From Lysobacter antibioticus HS124 (GTDB lineage: Bacteria > Pseudomonadota > Gammaproteobacteria > Xanthomonadales > Xanthomonadaceae): 32,936 nucleotides of DNA. Below, piece after piece: positions 1-8,189 of the stretch. Made by a program: the position numbers and the translations under genes. Below the pieces are notes generated by a model. The model did not search any database, was not told where the DNA came from, and saw only the letters and a list, made by a program, of their open reading frames with translations. The stretch covers positions 1 through 32,936 of the forward strand of contig NZ_HG424483.1 in the NCBI RefSeq assembly GCF_000336385.2, written 5' to 3'. Within the stretch, counting starts at the first letter, position 1, and each line of letters opens with the position of its first letter.

Positions 1-180
1 CGTGGCGGTCTGCGGCGCGACCCGGCCGTACACGGTCAGCGACTGGCCGGTGCCATCAGCCATACAGGCTGTGGACGACACTCCGAGCCATCTGCGCAAT
101 CTAGTAACCGGCCGTTCGTAATCCACGATCTGCCGAGTCGCTTCGACATTGAACTCATCAGCGGACTGCTGTGCGCTCAT
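1..180 (-). CDS. Partial IS3-type transposase OrfA (runs off left edge)
   Basis: An open frame starts at ATG 178-180 on the minus strand and runs off the window edge, giving 60 residues. The start is supported by a GGAG ribosome site a few bases upstream. The protein begins MSAQQSADEFNVEATRQI and continues with a helix-turn-helix-like stretch (RPVTRLRRWLGVSS). This resembles the N-terminal DNA-binding region of IS3-family OrfA proteins (E-F-x-x-E-A-x-R-Q-I, then L-G-V-S). The usual tryptophan-rich segment after the helix-turn-helix is poorly conserved (STACMADGTGQSL), so the gene may already be decaying. OrfA binds the terminal repeats of its element. This would be a third IS3-type element, different from the two others in the window. 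Confidence is moderate because only the first part is visible. Confidence 0.5.
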   Translation of the reverse strand, partial: MSAQQSADEFNVEATRQIVDYERPVTRLRRWLGVSSTACMADGTGQSLTVYGRVAPQTAT

Positions 181-276
181 AAGCAGCTCCACTTAAGCCT
201 AGGCTCGGATTACGAGATGCCTACGAAACCCCAGAGTAGTCAACACAATAAGTTGGCGAAAAGGCGAGGGGCCACC

Positions 277-298
277 TGAAGCGTCCTCGTTAATTCGA
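277..298 (+). repeat. Left terminal inverted repeat of IS element A
   Basis: It begins TGAAGCGTCCTCGTT and ends TTCGA. It pairs with 1437-1458 in inverted orientation, with mismatches only in the AT-rich inner part. Confidence 0.8.
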
Positions 299-336
299 TC
301 CAATTGGAAGTAGAGTTCCCCACCAAGGAGCTCTGC

Positions 337-603
337 ATGAAAAAGTCGAAGTTCAGCGAAGAACAGATCGTCCGAATCCTGAAAGAAGTCGAGGCCGGTG
401 CGAAGGTCGGAGAGACCTGCCGCAAGCACGGGATCAGCGAGCCGACGTACTACGTCTGGAAATCGAAGTACGCCGGCCTGGAGGTGTCGCAGCTTCGGCA
501 CCTGAAGGACGTCGAAGCCGAATTGGCCCGGTTGAAGCGCATGTACGCCGACCTGGCCTTGGAGCACCACGCGCTCAAGGACGTCATGTCGCGAAAGCTC
601 TAA
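337..603 (+). CDS. IS3-family transposase OrfA (element A)
   Basis: This 88-residue protein starts MKKSKFSEEQIVRILKEVE. The ATG at 337 is preceded by AAGGAG at 325-330, so I prefer it to an in-frame ATG further upstream. It has a helix-turn-helix (residues about 8-45, with CRKHGISEPTYYVWKSKY) followed by a leucine-zipper region (EAELARLKRMYADLALEHHALKDV) used for multimerisation. OrfA binds the terminal repeats and regulates transposition; the fused OrfAB made by -1 frameshifting is the active recombinase. The frame ends at TAA 601-603, and orfB is open in the -1 frame across this point. OrfA itself looks intact. Confidence 0.9.
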   Translation: MKKSKFSEEQIVRILKEVEAGAKVGETCRKHGISEPTYYVWKSKYAGLEVSQLRHLKDVEAELARLKRMYADLALEHHALKDVMSRKL

Positions 604-629
604 GCCAGGCTCGGCGGCTGGAGCTGAGC

Positions 630-1435
630 TTGGCGATGCAAACCGATCACGGGCTGAGTGCCCGACGTGCCGATCGAACGCTGCGTCTGTCTCGTTCGGC
701 GCGGCATTACCGCCCGCGCGTTCGCGACGATGGGCCGTTGATCGCGGCTATCGAACTGCATCTGAAGGACAACCCGGGCCACGGCTTCGGGTTGCTGTTC
801 GACGGTGTGCTGCGACCGCAGGGCTGGGGCAAGACGCGAGCCTGGCGCGTGTACACCGCGTTGAAGCTCAACTTGCCGCGGCGCGGCAAGCGGCGCCTGC
901 CCGAGCGGATCAGGGAGCCGCTGGAGGTCCCATCCGCCCCAACCACACCTGGTCCGCCGACTTCATGTCCGATGCGCTGTGGTCTGGCCGGCGATTTCGC
1001 ACCTTCAACGTCAACGACGACTTCAACCGGGAATCGATGTCGATCGACATCGACAGCAGCCTGCCATCGGCCCGTATCGTTCGCGCCCAGGACGAACTCG
1101 TCGAGGTGCGCGGCACACCCAAGCGGTTACGTTTGGACAATGGCCCGGAGTTCATCAGCGAGGCATTGAAGCAATGGGCCAAGCGTCATAGCGTCGATCT
1201 GGTCCACATCCAGCCCGGCAAGCCGACCCAGAACGCCTACATCGAGCGGTTCAATCGTACGTTCCGCACCGAAGTGCTGGACCGGTTCGTGTTCACCACG
1301 CTCGATGAGGTCAGGCGCATGGTCGAGGACTGGCGCCACCGTTACAACCATCATCGCCCGCACCGTTCGCTGGGCGGGCTTTCGCCACATCACTACGCGG
1401 TGGCAAACTCGTCACCTACCTCTACTTTCAAATGA
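630..1435 (+). pseudogene. IS3-family transposase OrfB (DDE integrase), frameshifted
   Basis: OrfB carries the rve-type DDE catalytic core. The N-terminal part (SLAMQTDHGLSARRADRTLR) reads in the frame of position 630, and the catalytic part reads in the frame of 965. The break is a one-base loss in the C-run near 935-940: restoring one C gives P-S-R-P-N-H-T-W-S-A-D-F-M-S, the normal family sequence. All three acidic residues are present in their motifs: first D in SADFMSDAL, second D in RLDNGPEFI, and E in YIERFNRTFR. The C-terminus (HRPHRSLGGLSPHHYA) is typical. The frame is open upstream into orfA, as expected for -1 frameshifting. Unless the indel is a sequencing error, no active transposase is made. 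Confidence 0.85.
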
Positions 1436-1436
1436 C

Positions 1437-1458
1437 TCGAAAGAACGAGGACGCTTCA
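1437..1458 (-). repeat. Right terminal inverted repeat of IS element A
   Basis: The plus-strand sequence ends GAACGAGGACGCTTCA. It is identical over 22 bp to 8601-8622, so both copies derive from one element. Confidence 0.8.
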
Positions 1459-1648
1459 CTCCGAAATCGCACGCGCCCGCTCGCAAGCACCATCTCCACA
1501 TGAAGGGATAGCGACCCGAGGAGGGGGGATTTGACCACCCTCGCACTCACATAAATATCCCTTGTTCACTCTCATACATTCCGCGAACCGCGTCTTGGCC
1601 ATGGACGTTGGGTCGACGACCAAGACGAAACTCGTAAAGAAATGCACG

Positions 1649-1707
1649 CCTTCGGACCGAGTCCGAAGGGAGGGCGGGGCTGCGGGGGCGGCCGAATGCC
1701 GCCCCCG
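1649..1707. terminator. Two adjacent strong hairpins downstream of the GH85 gene
   Basis: The first hairpin has a perfect 9-bp stem, CCTTCGGAC/GTCCGAAGG, at 1649-1669 with a 3-base loop. The second has an 8-bp stem, GGGGGCGG/CCGCCCCC, at 1684-1706 with a 7-base loop. Neither is followed by a clean T-run in either direction. They lie about 100-150 bp past the stop of the GH85 gene, so they may end or stabilise its transcript. The rest of 1459-1800 shows no convincing gene. Confidence 0.4.
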
Positions 1708-1800
1708 TCATCTTCACTTTGCCTTGTTGGGAATGGATTGCGCTAGGAGCGCGCTATGGCCAAGACCAGCGACTACGCTTGAACATGGCCGGGCATGAGC

Positions 1801-3570
1801 TTATTGAGGAGCTGTCCCCTTGGCCCATAATTCGTTGTAGAAATTATAATAAGAAAATCCCTCCCGATTGATTTGCATCACCAAGTCGAGCAAGGGAAAT
1901 TGGCCGTAGGCTTCATAGCCATTCGAATAGCTCGGGATGGCTTCAACCACCTTATGGGTAGGCACCTGGAGGATGCAGGACCGATCTTGGGCCACGCCGT
2001 AATGAGCGGCCTGCTCGGCGGTCACCCGGTTACAGGTCACGCCCTGCTGCGGATTCGACACTGGATTCGCCCGGTAGTTCCATACATGCGGGTGAATGTC
2101 GATGACGTTATTGGAGCGGATGTTTCCGCGCCCGTCGCCAGAGGTCCTGGGCGCTTCCTTTTCCCACCACTTGAATGCGGGCATGTACTGGGCAAACAAC
2201 GGATCGAGGAAGTTGATGCGAGGATCGCTGTCCGCCCAGCCGGACCATGCGAGGATATCGCTGCGCGTGCTCACCCAGGAGGTCGCGTTTTCCTGATACT
2301 CCAGGGGATTGTTGAACTCAAGCACTTCGGCCTGCAGACCGTCTTCCGAGAATTCCAGATAGCAGTTGCCGGCGCATTGTTGGCCCGAGTTTTTGGCGGT
2401 GACTTGCCAACTCTGCTCATTCGGGTTAGTCCAGGGATCTGGAATCACCGACTGCAGATTGATTTTGACTACCGTAGTGGGAAGCGGCGAACTCGTATCG
2501 CCGCCACACAACGCAGTCTCATCCTTCCCGATCGGATAGCGGGCTTGCGCGTACTGCTTGAAGCCCGGCCATTCGCCCGCCCCGTTAAAATACTGGCATT
2601 GGGTCGCTTGGGCAGCCTTGATCCTCAGCGGCCACGTTCTGCCTTTCGGCGTGTTGCGAAGAAAAACTTCGTCCAAGTACATCAGATATGTCTTTTCTTG
2701 ACCCTCGAACTTCTTCTTGGTGTATTCGGGGTCGATGCCGAGCGCGAGGTCCAGACCATGGAAAGTGGGGTTGGTTTTGCCGAAATCCGCGATATGCGCG
2801 TCGGTAACGACTCCGCCAAGCGTTTTATCGGACGACCCCGTATAGACGATGAACTCCACACCTCTGGCCTTGAACTTTGGAAAGATGTGATTCAACAGAC
2901 GCCGCATCTGAATGGTGTCCTGCGAATTCGAATTCGCAAAACCTTGCTCAATGTTGAGGAACCAGCCGTCCAGTTTCAGCTGCTTGGCGATCTCCTCCAG
3001 TCGGAGCAGCGCGTCGATATTGAAGTCCGCCAGTTCGGTTGCATCCCAGTTCCAGGGATCCTTCAATGAACCGATCAGCGTATTGACCATTCCATCGTTG
3101 CCCTTTTCGGCATCGATGTACACGGTGCCGTAGATCTTGACCCCGTTCTCATGCGCCGCGCTGACCCAGTTGGGGTCGGGAGCGATCACATGAGCCCCCG
3201 TATCCTGCTCTCCCCCCATGAAGATCATCTTGCGGATGAAGGCCCAGTTATTGAAGGTCACTGGCGGAGGCGCGCCTTCCGGATAGGCTTTGACGGCATG
3301 AGAACGGGTTCGATATATCGCCGTGAATTCGGCTCCGGGGTCGACACGACCGTCAACCATCCACCTTGAGGCCATGTCGGTGTTCAGCGGAACACTAGAT
3401 GGCGCGGGCCGATTCGACGAGACAATGGGGTTGTTACCCAAGAGATAGTCGAAACCCTCTGAGTTGCTGTTCCTGTCCAACGCCCAGGTATAGGTTTCTA
3501 GTTCGGCGGCCATACTGCTGGCGCTGGCAAGAAGACACAGAGATATCGCGATCGACACGTTGCGTTTCAT
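1801..3570 (-). CDS. Secreted GH85 endo-beta-N-acetylglucosaminidase
   Basis: This 589-residue protein has an N-terminal signal peptide (MKRNVSIAISLCLLASASSMAA). The match to glycoside hydrolase family 85 rests on the strand-loop DGWFLNIEQGF at residues 201-211. In GH85, the Asn and Glu of the N-x-E motif (here N206 and E208) carry the substrate-assisted mechanism that cuts the chitobiose core of N-glycans. Upstream, WVSAAHENGVKIYGTVYID (about 135-153) and the D-x-x-x-L-L-R-L-x-E-I-A helix fit the family's barrel. The likely role is release of N-glycans from eukaryotic glycoproteins outside the cell, for nutrition or attack on fungi. The start is preceded by GAAGGATG. The gene is clearly A/T-richer than the chitinase or kinase genes in this window and sits between IS3 elements, which suggests transfer. 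The region after about residue 370 is not assigned to a domain. Confidence 0.85.
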   Translation of the reverse strand: MKRNVSIAISLCLLASASSMAAELETYTWALDRNSNSEGFDYLLGNNPIVSSNRPAPSSVPLNTDMASRWMVDGRVDPGAEFTAIYRTRSHAVKAYPEGAPPPVTFNNWAFIRKMIFMGGEQDTGAHVIAPDPNWVSAAHENGVKIYGTVYIDAEKGNDGMVNTLIGSLKDPWNWDATELADFNIDALLRLEEIAKQLKLDGWFLNIEQGFANSNSQDTIQMRRLLNHIFPKFKARGVEFIVYTGSSDKTLGGVVTDAHIADFGKTNPTFHGLDLALGIDPEYTKKKFEGQEKTYLMYLDEVFLRNTPKGRTWPLRIKAAQATQCQYFNGAGEWPGFKQYAQARYPIGKDETALCGGDTSSPLPTTVVKINLQSVIPDPWTNPNEQSWQVTAKNSGQQCAGNCYLEFSEDGLQAEVLEFNNPLEYQENATSWVSTRSDILAWSGWADSDPRINFLDPLFAQYMPAFKWWEKEAPRTSGDGRGNIRSNNVIDIHPHVWNYRANPVSNPQQGVTCNRVTAEQAAHYGVAQDRSCILQVPTHKVVEAIPSYSNGYEAYGQFPLLDLVMQINREGFSYYNFYNELWAKGTAPQ

Positions 3571-3901
3571 TCATCATCCTTCGACTTAGTTCTGTATGCG
3601 GATAACAACCAAAATGTGCTGACGACGCTTTCGCCGAAGAACAAAAGGACCAAACGACAAAAGGCAGGACCGCACATTCATTTCAACGTATTACCTCTCC
3701 GCTGGCCTTGGAATGGGCAATTGTCTTAGCCCCATTTGCTGTTGAGACACTCATCGTCCAGGCGACAGTGCTGATTGAGCAGGAGATTGATCGCCGCCCT
3801 CAGCGTGCTAACCAAGAACGCAGGATTGCGGAACGGACTGTTCTTCGACATCTGTCAAATTCCTTGGGCGCACGAGGGCGCCGCTGTCACCTCCCCGCAA
3901 A
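3571..3901. other. Intergenic region upstream of GH85 gene, no gene seen
   Basis: This stretch lies between the GH85 start and IS element B. It must hold the GH85 promoter, but I see no confident -35/-10 pair. No open frame here has convincing coding character. Confidence 0.4.
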
Positions 3902-5005
3902 TCAGTGCCAACCAACACTAGAGGTCGCCGGGTCGTTCCGAACTCGGAACTCGGCGGGTGTTAGACCGCCCAGGCTGTCATGGGGTATCTCGCCGTTGTA
4001 GTCGCACAGCCGCTGTTCGGTGTGTTCGCGAACCTCGTTCAGGGTTCGAAATACGTGCATGTCCAACACGCCGCGTCGGTAGCTGCCGTTGAAGCGTTCG
4101 ATAAAGCCGTTCTGCATCGGCCGGACCGGCTCGATGAAATCCAGGGCGATCCCTTTGCGCTCAGCCCGCTCGGCCAGCGCCAAGGCGATGAACTCCGGGC
4201 CGTTGTCCAACCGCAGCTTGCGGGGGTAACCGCGCCAAGCGGCAGCGCGCTCCAAGGTGCGGACGGCTCGGGTAGCCGGTAGATTCAGATCGACTTCGAT
4301 CGCCAATGCTTCGCGACTGAAGTTGTCGATGACATTGAAGGTGCGAAAGCGTCGGCCATCCCACAGCGCGTCGGACATGAAGTCGATCGACCAACTCCCG
4401 TTGATCTACTCGCCGGCTACCAGTGGCAAAGGATGCCGGCTAGGTAGTCGTTTCTTGCCGCGACGTCGGTGATTGAGCTGCATCAAGCAATACACCCGCC
4501 ACACTCGCTTGTGGTTCCAAGGCTGCCCCCGGCGCCGTATCAACTGAAACAGCTTGTCGAATCCGCGCTCGGGAAACCGTTCTGCCAGCTCCGCCAACAG
4601 CGCAATGACTTCCTCGTCGCGATCCGGCCGCTTTCGATAGCGCACCGTCGATCGCGACAGGCCGATCGCCGTACAAGCCCGGCGCTCGCTCCAGTCGTAG
4701 TGTTCCATCAACCACGCGGCCAGCGGGCGCTGGTGCGCCGGGATCAGAGCTTTTTTGCGATGACATCCTTCAAGGCATGGTTTTCCATCGCCAGTTCGGC
4801 GTACATCCGTTTGAGCTTGTTCGGCTTCCAAATCCCGCAGCCGCTGCACATCCGCCGCCTCCATGCCGCCGTACTTGGATTTCCACACGTAGTACGTCGC
4901 CTCGGAAATGCCTAACTCCCGACAGACGTCCTTGACTTGGCGGCCGCCTTCGACCTGCTTGAGTGTCGCGACGATCTGGCTTTCCGTGAACTTGCTCTTG
5001 CGCAT
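3902..5005 (-). pseudogene. IS3-family transposase (OrfA/OrfB) of element B, disrupted
   Basis: OrfA starts at 5005 with MRKSKFTESQIVATLKQVE and a helix-turn-helix (CRELGISEATYYVWKSKY). Near 4819-4823 two bases are missing: the zipper (N-K-L-K-R-M-Y-A-E-L-A-M-E-N) continues in another frame, and the original frame runs straight into OrfB (PLAAWLMEHYDWSERRAC). The deletion therefore joins orfA and orfB in one frame but scrambles the zipper. OrfB is then cut by an in-frame TAG at 4406-4408, between VAGE and [12 protein letters not shown], most simply a CAG to TAG change. Beyond it, the catalytic residues are all present ([29 protein letters not shown]). The frame stops at 3902, just outside the terminal repeat. 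No functional transposase is expected. Confidence 0.85.
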
Positions 5006-5044
5006 CTTGGTCTCCTTCGGGCTAGTTTGCCTGGAGACCTCTGG
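3918..5044 (-). mobile_element. IS3-family insertion sequence (element B)
   Basis: The ends are imperfect inverted repeats: CTAGAGGTCGCCGGG at 3918-3932, against CCAGAGGTCTCCAGG read on the minus strand from 5044. The element carries the broken transposase on the minus strand. It is related to, but distinct from, element A. A decayed relative with the same end sequence lies at 20946. Exact ends are uncertain by a few bases, and I see no target duplication. Confidence 0.75.
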
Positions 5045-5326
5045 CTATTGATGGAGTGAGTTTACGCGGAAGTGACACAGCCACTGCGTTGGGCCAGTCC
5101 GAAGCGCCATATGGCGGACAACGCAGATTCGTATTAAGTCAATCGTAGTGCCCTGCAAGACGGCTTCCTCGTGCATCGTCAGCGCGCCGGCATCGCGCAG
5201 CACTCTGGCTTCGACAACCAAGCCGGACAAAGTGCGATGGTCTTCGGAAAGTCCACCGACCACCAAGCGGATGTGCATCATACGGTTAACTTCTGAATTG
5301 ACGCGCCGCAGGGCGGATTCGACCAC
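5045..5326 (-). CDS. Small hypothetical protein abutting IS element B
   Basis: The frame encodes up to 93 residues (from GTG at 5326), or 78 from ATG at 5281, reading MMHIRLVVGGLSEDHRTLSG. I do not recognise it. Third positions are mostly G/C through the middle (SEDHRTLSGLVVEARVLRDAGALTMHEEAV), which argues for real coding. Its end coincides with the edge of the IS element, so the 3' part may have been cut by the insertion. No strong ribosome site precedes either start. It lies just downstream of the metalloprotease terminator on the same strand. It could be a non-coding remnant. Confidence 0.4.
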   Translation of the reverse strand: MVESALRRVNSEVNRMMHIRLVVGGLSEDHRTLSGLVVEARVLRDAGALTMHEEAVLQGTTIDLIRICVVRHMALRTGPTQWLCHFRVNSLHQ

Positions 5327-5342
5327 AAGACCAGACGATGAA

Positions 5343-5371
5343 AAGGCGCCGTGCGACCCGCACGGCGCCTT
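5343..5371 (-). terminator. Rho-independent terminator of the metalloprotease gene
   Basis: A perfect 13-bp stem (AAGGCGCCGTGCG and its complement) with a 3-base loop is followed, on the minus strand, by TTTT. A second small hairpin (CGTCTT agt AAGACG) lies at 5391-5405, between the stop codon and this terminator. Confidence 0.85.
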
Positions 5372-5411
5372 GGATCACGCGCCTAAAGTTCGTCTTAGTA
5401 AGACGCCGCCA

Positions 5412-7931
5412 CTATCGGTAGCTTCCTGCCACACTCATCCCCGAGAAATCGGACCAGCCGTTCACCATTACGTAGTATGTGCCAGCCTGGACATTGGAGA
5501 TCCGACAGGTTTCCAGGCCGCTACCGAGGTTGGCACGACATTCGTAGTTCGTTGCGGTCGGAGATGAGCCACGCTTGACGTATAGATCCGCGTCGCCGCG
5601 GTACCCGCTTATCGTGAAGACCAGATCCGTTGCTCCGAACGGAACCGTCATAGCCCAGTATTGATAGCTTCCCTGTGCGCCAGCGACATTGTTCACGGAA
5701 ACACCGTTACTCAGCGTTCCGAACGATCCGCTCGGACTGTCGCTGGTCGCGTAGCTGCCAACCAGACGCATACCGGAATAGGCCGTATAGCCGTTCACCA
5801 GAATATGATAGGTACCGGCTTTCGAATCGGACAGCCGGCAGGTTTCCGCACCGGCTCCCAAGTACGCGCGGCAGTCGTAGTTTGTCGGCGTCGGTGCGGA
5901 ACCGTACTTGACGTAGAGGTCAGCATCGCCGGTGTAGCCACTGGTGGCGAACTGCACATTGGACGCCCCCGACGGCACCTGCATGGTCCAGAACCGATAG
6001 CTTCCCGTAGCCCCAGACAAGCCGGTCTGTGCAACGCCGTTGACTAGAACTGCCGCACCGCCTTCCTCATAGCTGCCGACCAAGCTCATTCCGGAGAACG
6101 CGGACCAACCGTTCACCATCACATGATAAGTGCCTGCTTGCGAGGTAGGTATGTTGCAGGTCTCTGCGCCCGCCCCCAGGTTCGCGCGGCAGTCGTAGCT
6201 GGTCGTGGTCGGTGCGGAGCCGTATTTGACGTACAAGTCGGCATCGCCGCTGTATCCGCTGATCGAAAATTTCAGCCGCGACGCACCCGGCGGCACGAGC
6301 AGGGTCCAATGCTGATAGCTCCCCATAGAACCCGAAATACCAGTGACGGGCACGCGATTGCTCAAGGATGCGCCGCTGGATACCGGTGCCGAAACCGTCA
6401 CCGATTTGCTAGTCGAACGACTGACTCCACGATTGTCGGTTACCGTCAGGGTAACGGTATAAGTACCGGCTTTGGCGTAGGTTCGGCTTGGCGCAGCGTC
6501 GGTCGACGAAGTGCCATCGCCGAAGCTCCAACTCCGGGACACGATGCTGCCATCGCTATCAACCGATCGGTCCGCGAAAGTCACTGCCAGGTCCTTGGCC
6601 GTAAAAGAGAAGTCTGCAACCGGGGCTAGGTTCACCGGCGCCGCTCCGCGAAAAGCAGCTACACGATGCTTGTTCTCGATCAGAACGCGCCGATTATCGT
6701 TCAAATCAGCGGTGCCGAGGCTACGACCGTTATAGGTAAGTTCCGGGCTGGAATAGTAATTCACTCGCGCCGAGCTGACCGACCAACCGGGACAACTCCA
6801 AGCATAGGTCATGATGGTGCCGAGCGATCCGTCCGCCGCGCAATGACCTTGGCCGTAGCGGAAGTAGCTGTTGCCGCCGGGGTTGGTATAGCTATCGTGG
6901 CCAGCCCCTAGCAAATGGGATATTTCGTGGCCGACCGTATAGTTGTTGATCATGCTATGTACGGACACCAGAGCAATCGCCTTCGACTCATCGGCATTCA
7001 AATGGGCTATGCCGGAAATAAACCCTTGTGGGCGAGTTATCAGCAAAACAACATCGGCGGACTCTGCGTTTCGCGCCGTATGGATCTGGTCCATATAGCC
7101 GTCAGCTGGATTGATCGCTCGTTCTAAATTGACAAATTGATCGGAACCCGACGGATAATCCATTTCCAGGATGTTGCTCGTCAGCTCGAGCGTAATCCCG
7201 GTCCTAGAATTGCTGTAGCCAAGATTAGCTTCCGCGATGCCGCGCTCCACCAAGGAACGAATGTCCGCGCCATAGCTAGCGATCGCATCTTTGGTAACAG
7301 CTGCCATCACGCGGATGGTTACCTGCTCGCCCGCGTTCAACGCGGCAGGACCGACCGCACCAGTCGCCAGGCGTTGCGGGTACGATTGCGCTGGCTTTGG
7401 CGCACCTCCCGGCGAGCTCAACACTTCGTCGTGCCCTGAAGCCGACTCCTCGACACGCTCCACGGCGTGTTCGCCATTCGACAACGGGCGGATGCTGAAC
7501 AGCGCGCCGTTGATACGCACGCTGCCGGTGACGTTGTCGCCGCGACGCACCAAAATCACGGAATTCAGCGCGTCGTGAACCACCTCGCGTCCGGTCATAC
7601 GGCGCGACTTTGAGGTTTCGCGTACATGGCCGACCCAAAGTAGGCTGCCGCTGTCCGTATGCCTTGCGCTTTCCAACACCAAGGTCACTCGATCTCCGCC
7701 GAGATCGACCTCGATTTCAGAGCTATTCTCCGATACCGTCGCGGCGTTGAGTTTCATTATCCGCAATTGCGAAGCGCCCGGAGATCCGGCCGCACCCGTC
7801 ACGCGCAAGCTCGTCGCCGACGGTTTGATTTCTCCCACAAACAAGGGCTGACCGGCCTGGGCGTAGGAGCCGAGAGCCAAGACACCGAATGCGATCAGGG
7901 GGCGTAGGGAAGCACTAGCTTTTGAAGTCAT
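5412..7931 (-). CDS. Secreted metzincin (M12-like) metalloprotease with PKD and three PPC domains
   Basis: This 839-residue protein starts at ATG 7931, which begins a typical signal peptide (MTSKASASLRPLIAFGVLAL, then GSYAQA). The frame is open for 99 codons further upstream, but those residues do not look like a secreted protein start. After a propeptide-like region (about 27-190) comes the catalytic domain, with HEISHLLGAGHD at 335-346. This is the metzincin zinc motif HExxHxxGxxHD, followed by a Met-turn candidate (TIMTY, 372-376). A PKD domain (about 435-515, with SRSWSFGDGTSS) and three pre-peptidase C-terminal (PPC) repeats (about 522-621, 627-727, 738-838, each with GDADLYVK and CRAxLGxGxETC) follow. 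It is an extracellular protease; PPC repeats are often trimmed after secretion. Base composition is A/T-richer than the chitinase gene. An RcsAB-box-like site lies about 207 bp upstream. Confidence 0.9.
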   Translation of the reverse strand: MTSKASASLRPLIAFGVLALGSYAQAGQPLFVGEIKPSATSLRVTGAAGSPGASQLRIMKLNAATVSENSSEIEVDLGGDRVTLVLESARHTDSGSLLWVGHVRETSKSRRMTGREVVHDALNSVILVRRGDNVTGSVRINGALFSIRPLSNGEHAVERVEESASGHDEVLSSPGGAPKPAQSYPQRLATGAVGPAALNAGEQVTIRVMAAVTKDAIASYGADIRSLVERGIAEANLGYSNSRTGITLELTSNILEMDYPSGSDQFVNLERAINPADGYMDQIHTARNAESADVVLLITRPQGFISGIAHLNADESKAIALVSVHSMINNYTVGHEISHLLGAGHDSYTNPGGNSYFRYGQGHCAADGSLGTIMTYAWSCPGWSVSSARVNYYSSPELTYNGRSLGTADLNDNRRVLIENKHRVAAFRGAAPVNLAPVADFSFTAKDLAVTFADRSVDSDGSIVSRSWSFGDGTSSTDAAPSRTYAKAGTYTVTLTVTDNRGVSRSTSKSVTVSAPVSSGASLSNRVPVTGISGSMGSYQHWTLLVPPGASRLKFSISGYSGDADLYVKYGSAPTTTSYDCRANLGAGAETCNIPTSQAGTYHVMVNGWSAFSGMSLVGSYEEGGAAVLVNGVAQTGLSGATGSYRFWTMQVPSGASNVQFATSGYTGDADLYVKYGSAPTPTNYDCRAYLGAGAETCRLSDSKAGTYHILVNGYTAYSGMRLVGSYATSDSPSGSFGTLSNGVSVNNVAGAQGSYQYWAMTVPFGATDLVFTISGYRGDADLYVKRGSSPTATNYECRANLGSGLETCRISNVQAGTYYVMVNGWSDFSGMSVAGSYR

Positions 7932-8137
7932 GGCATCGTTCCATTGGTTTCCGTTGTTTGATTTCCTTGGCTCGCAACGGGCGACCCGCGCGCTGCGATT
8001 TACCACTAGCCCCTTAACCTTCGGCCTTGCAAGCGGGCTGTGAAGCTCGTCGACCGACCCTTGCATGCGCGAGGGTTCGCGAATATTTCTGTCGGAAGCC
8101 ACAACGCACCATGAATGTGCACGCATGGCTAAATTAT

Positions 8138-8153
8138 CTAAGAATATTCCTAG
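8138..8153. promoter_or_regulatory. RcsAB-box-like palindrome upstream of the metalloprotease
   Basis: CTAAGAATATTCCTAG contains TAAGAATATTCCTA, which equals the enterobacterial RcsAB-box consensus as I recall it. It sits in an A/T-rich patch about 207 bp before the metalloprotease start. An RcsB-like regulator is encoded at the right end of the window. Binding is inferred from the match only. Confidence 0.5.
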
Positions 8154-8189
8154 TTCTACCTCCGCATTTGTACTAGTTGATCCGCCCCC

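Larger units (their letters stand above)
277..1458 (+). mobile_element. IS3-family insertion sequence (element A), near complete
   Basis: A 1182-bp element is bounded by imperfect inverted repeats of about 22 bp. The left end at 277-298 starts TGAAGCGTCCTCGTT, and the right end at 1437-1458 reads the same on the complementary strand apart from a few positions near the inner side. Inside are orfA and, in the -1 frame, orfB, the layout of IS3-family elements; the protein sequences are most like the IS407/IS51-type groups. No clear target duplication is visible (CACC on the left, CTCC on the right). A second, deleted copy ending in the identical right repeat lies at about 8190-8622. The element is probably inactive on its own because orfB carries a frameshift. 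Confidence 0.85.

Noticed and set aside
1562-1798. A 78-codon plus-strand frame after IS element A
   Set aside because: It runs through two strong hairpins and lacks a ribosome site and protein-like composition.
1873-3069. A 398-codon plus-strand open frame opposite the GH85 gene
   Set aside because: It is antiparallel to a gene with a signal peptide and a GH85 catalytic motif; its own sequence has no recognisable domain.
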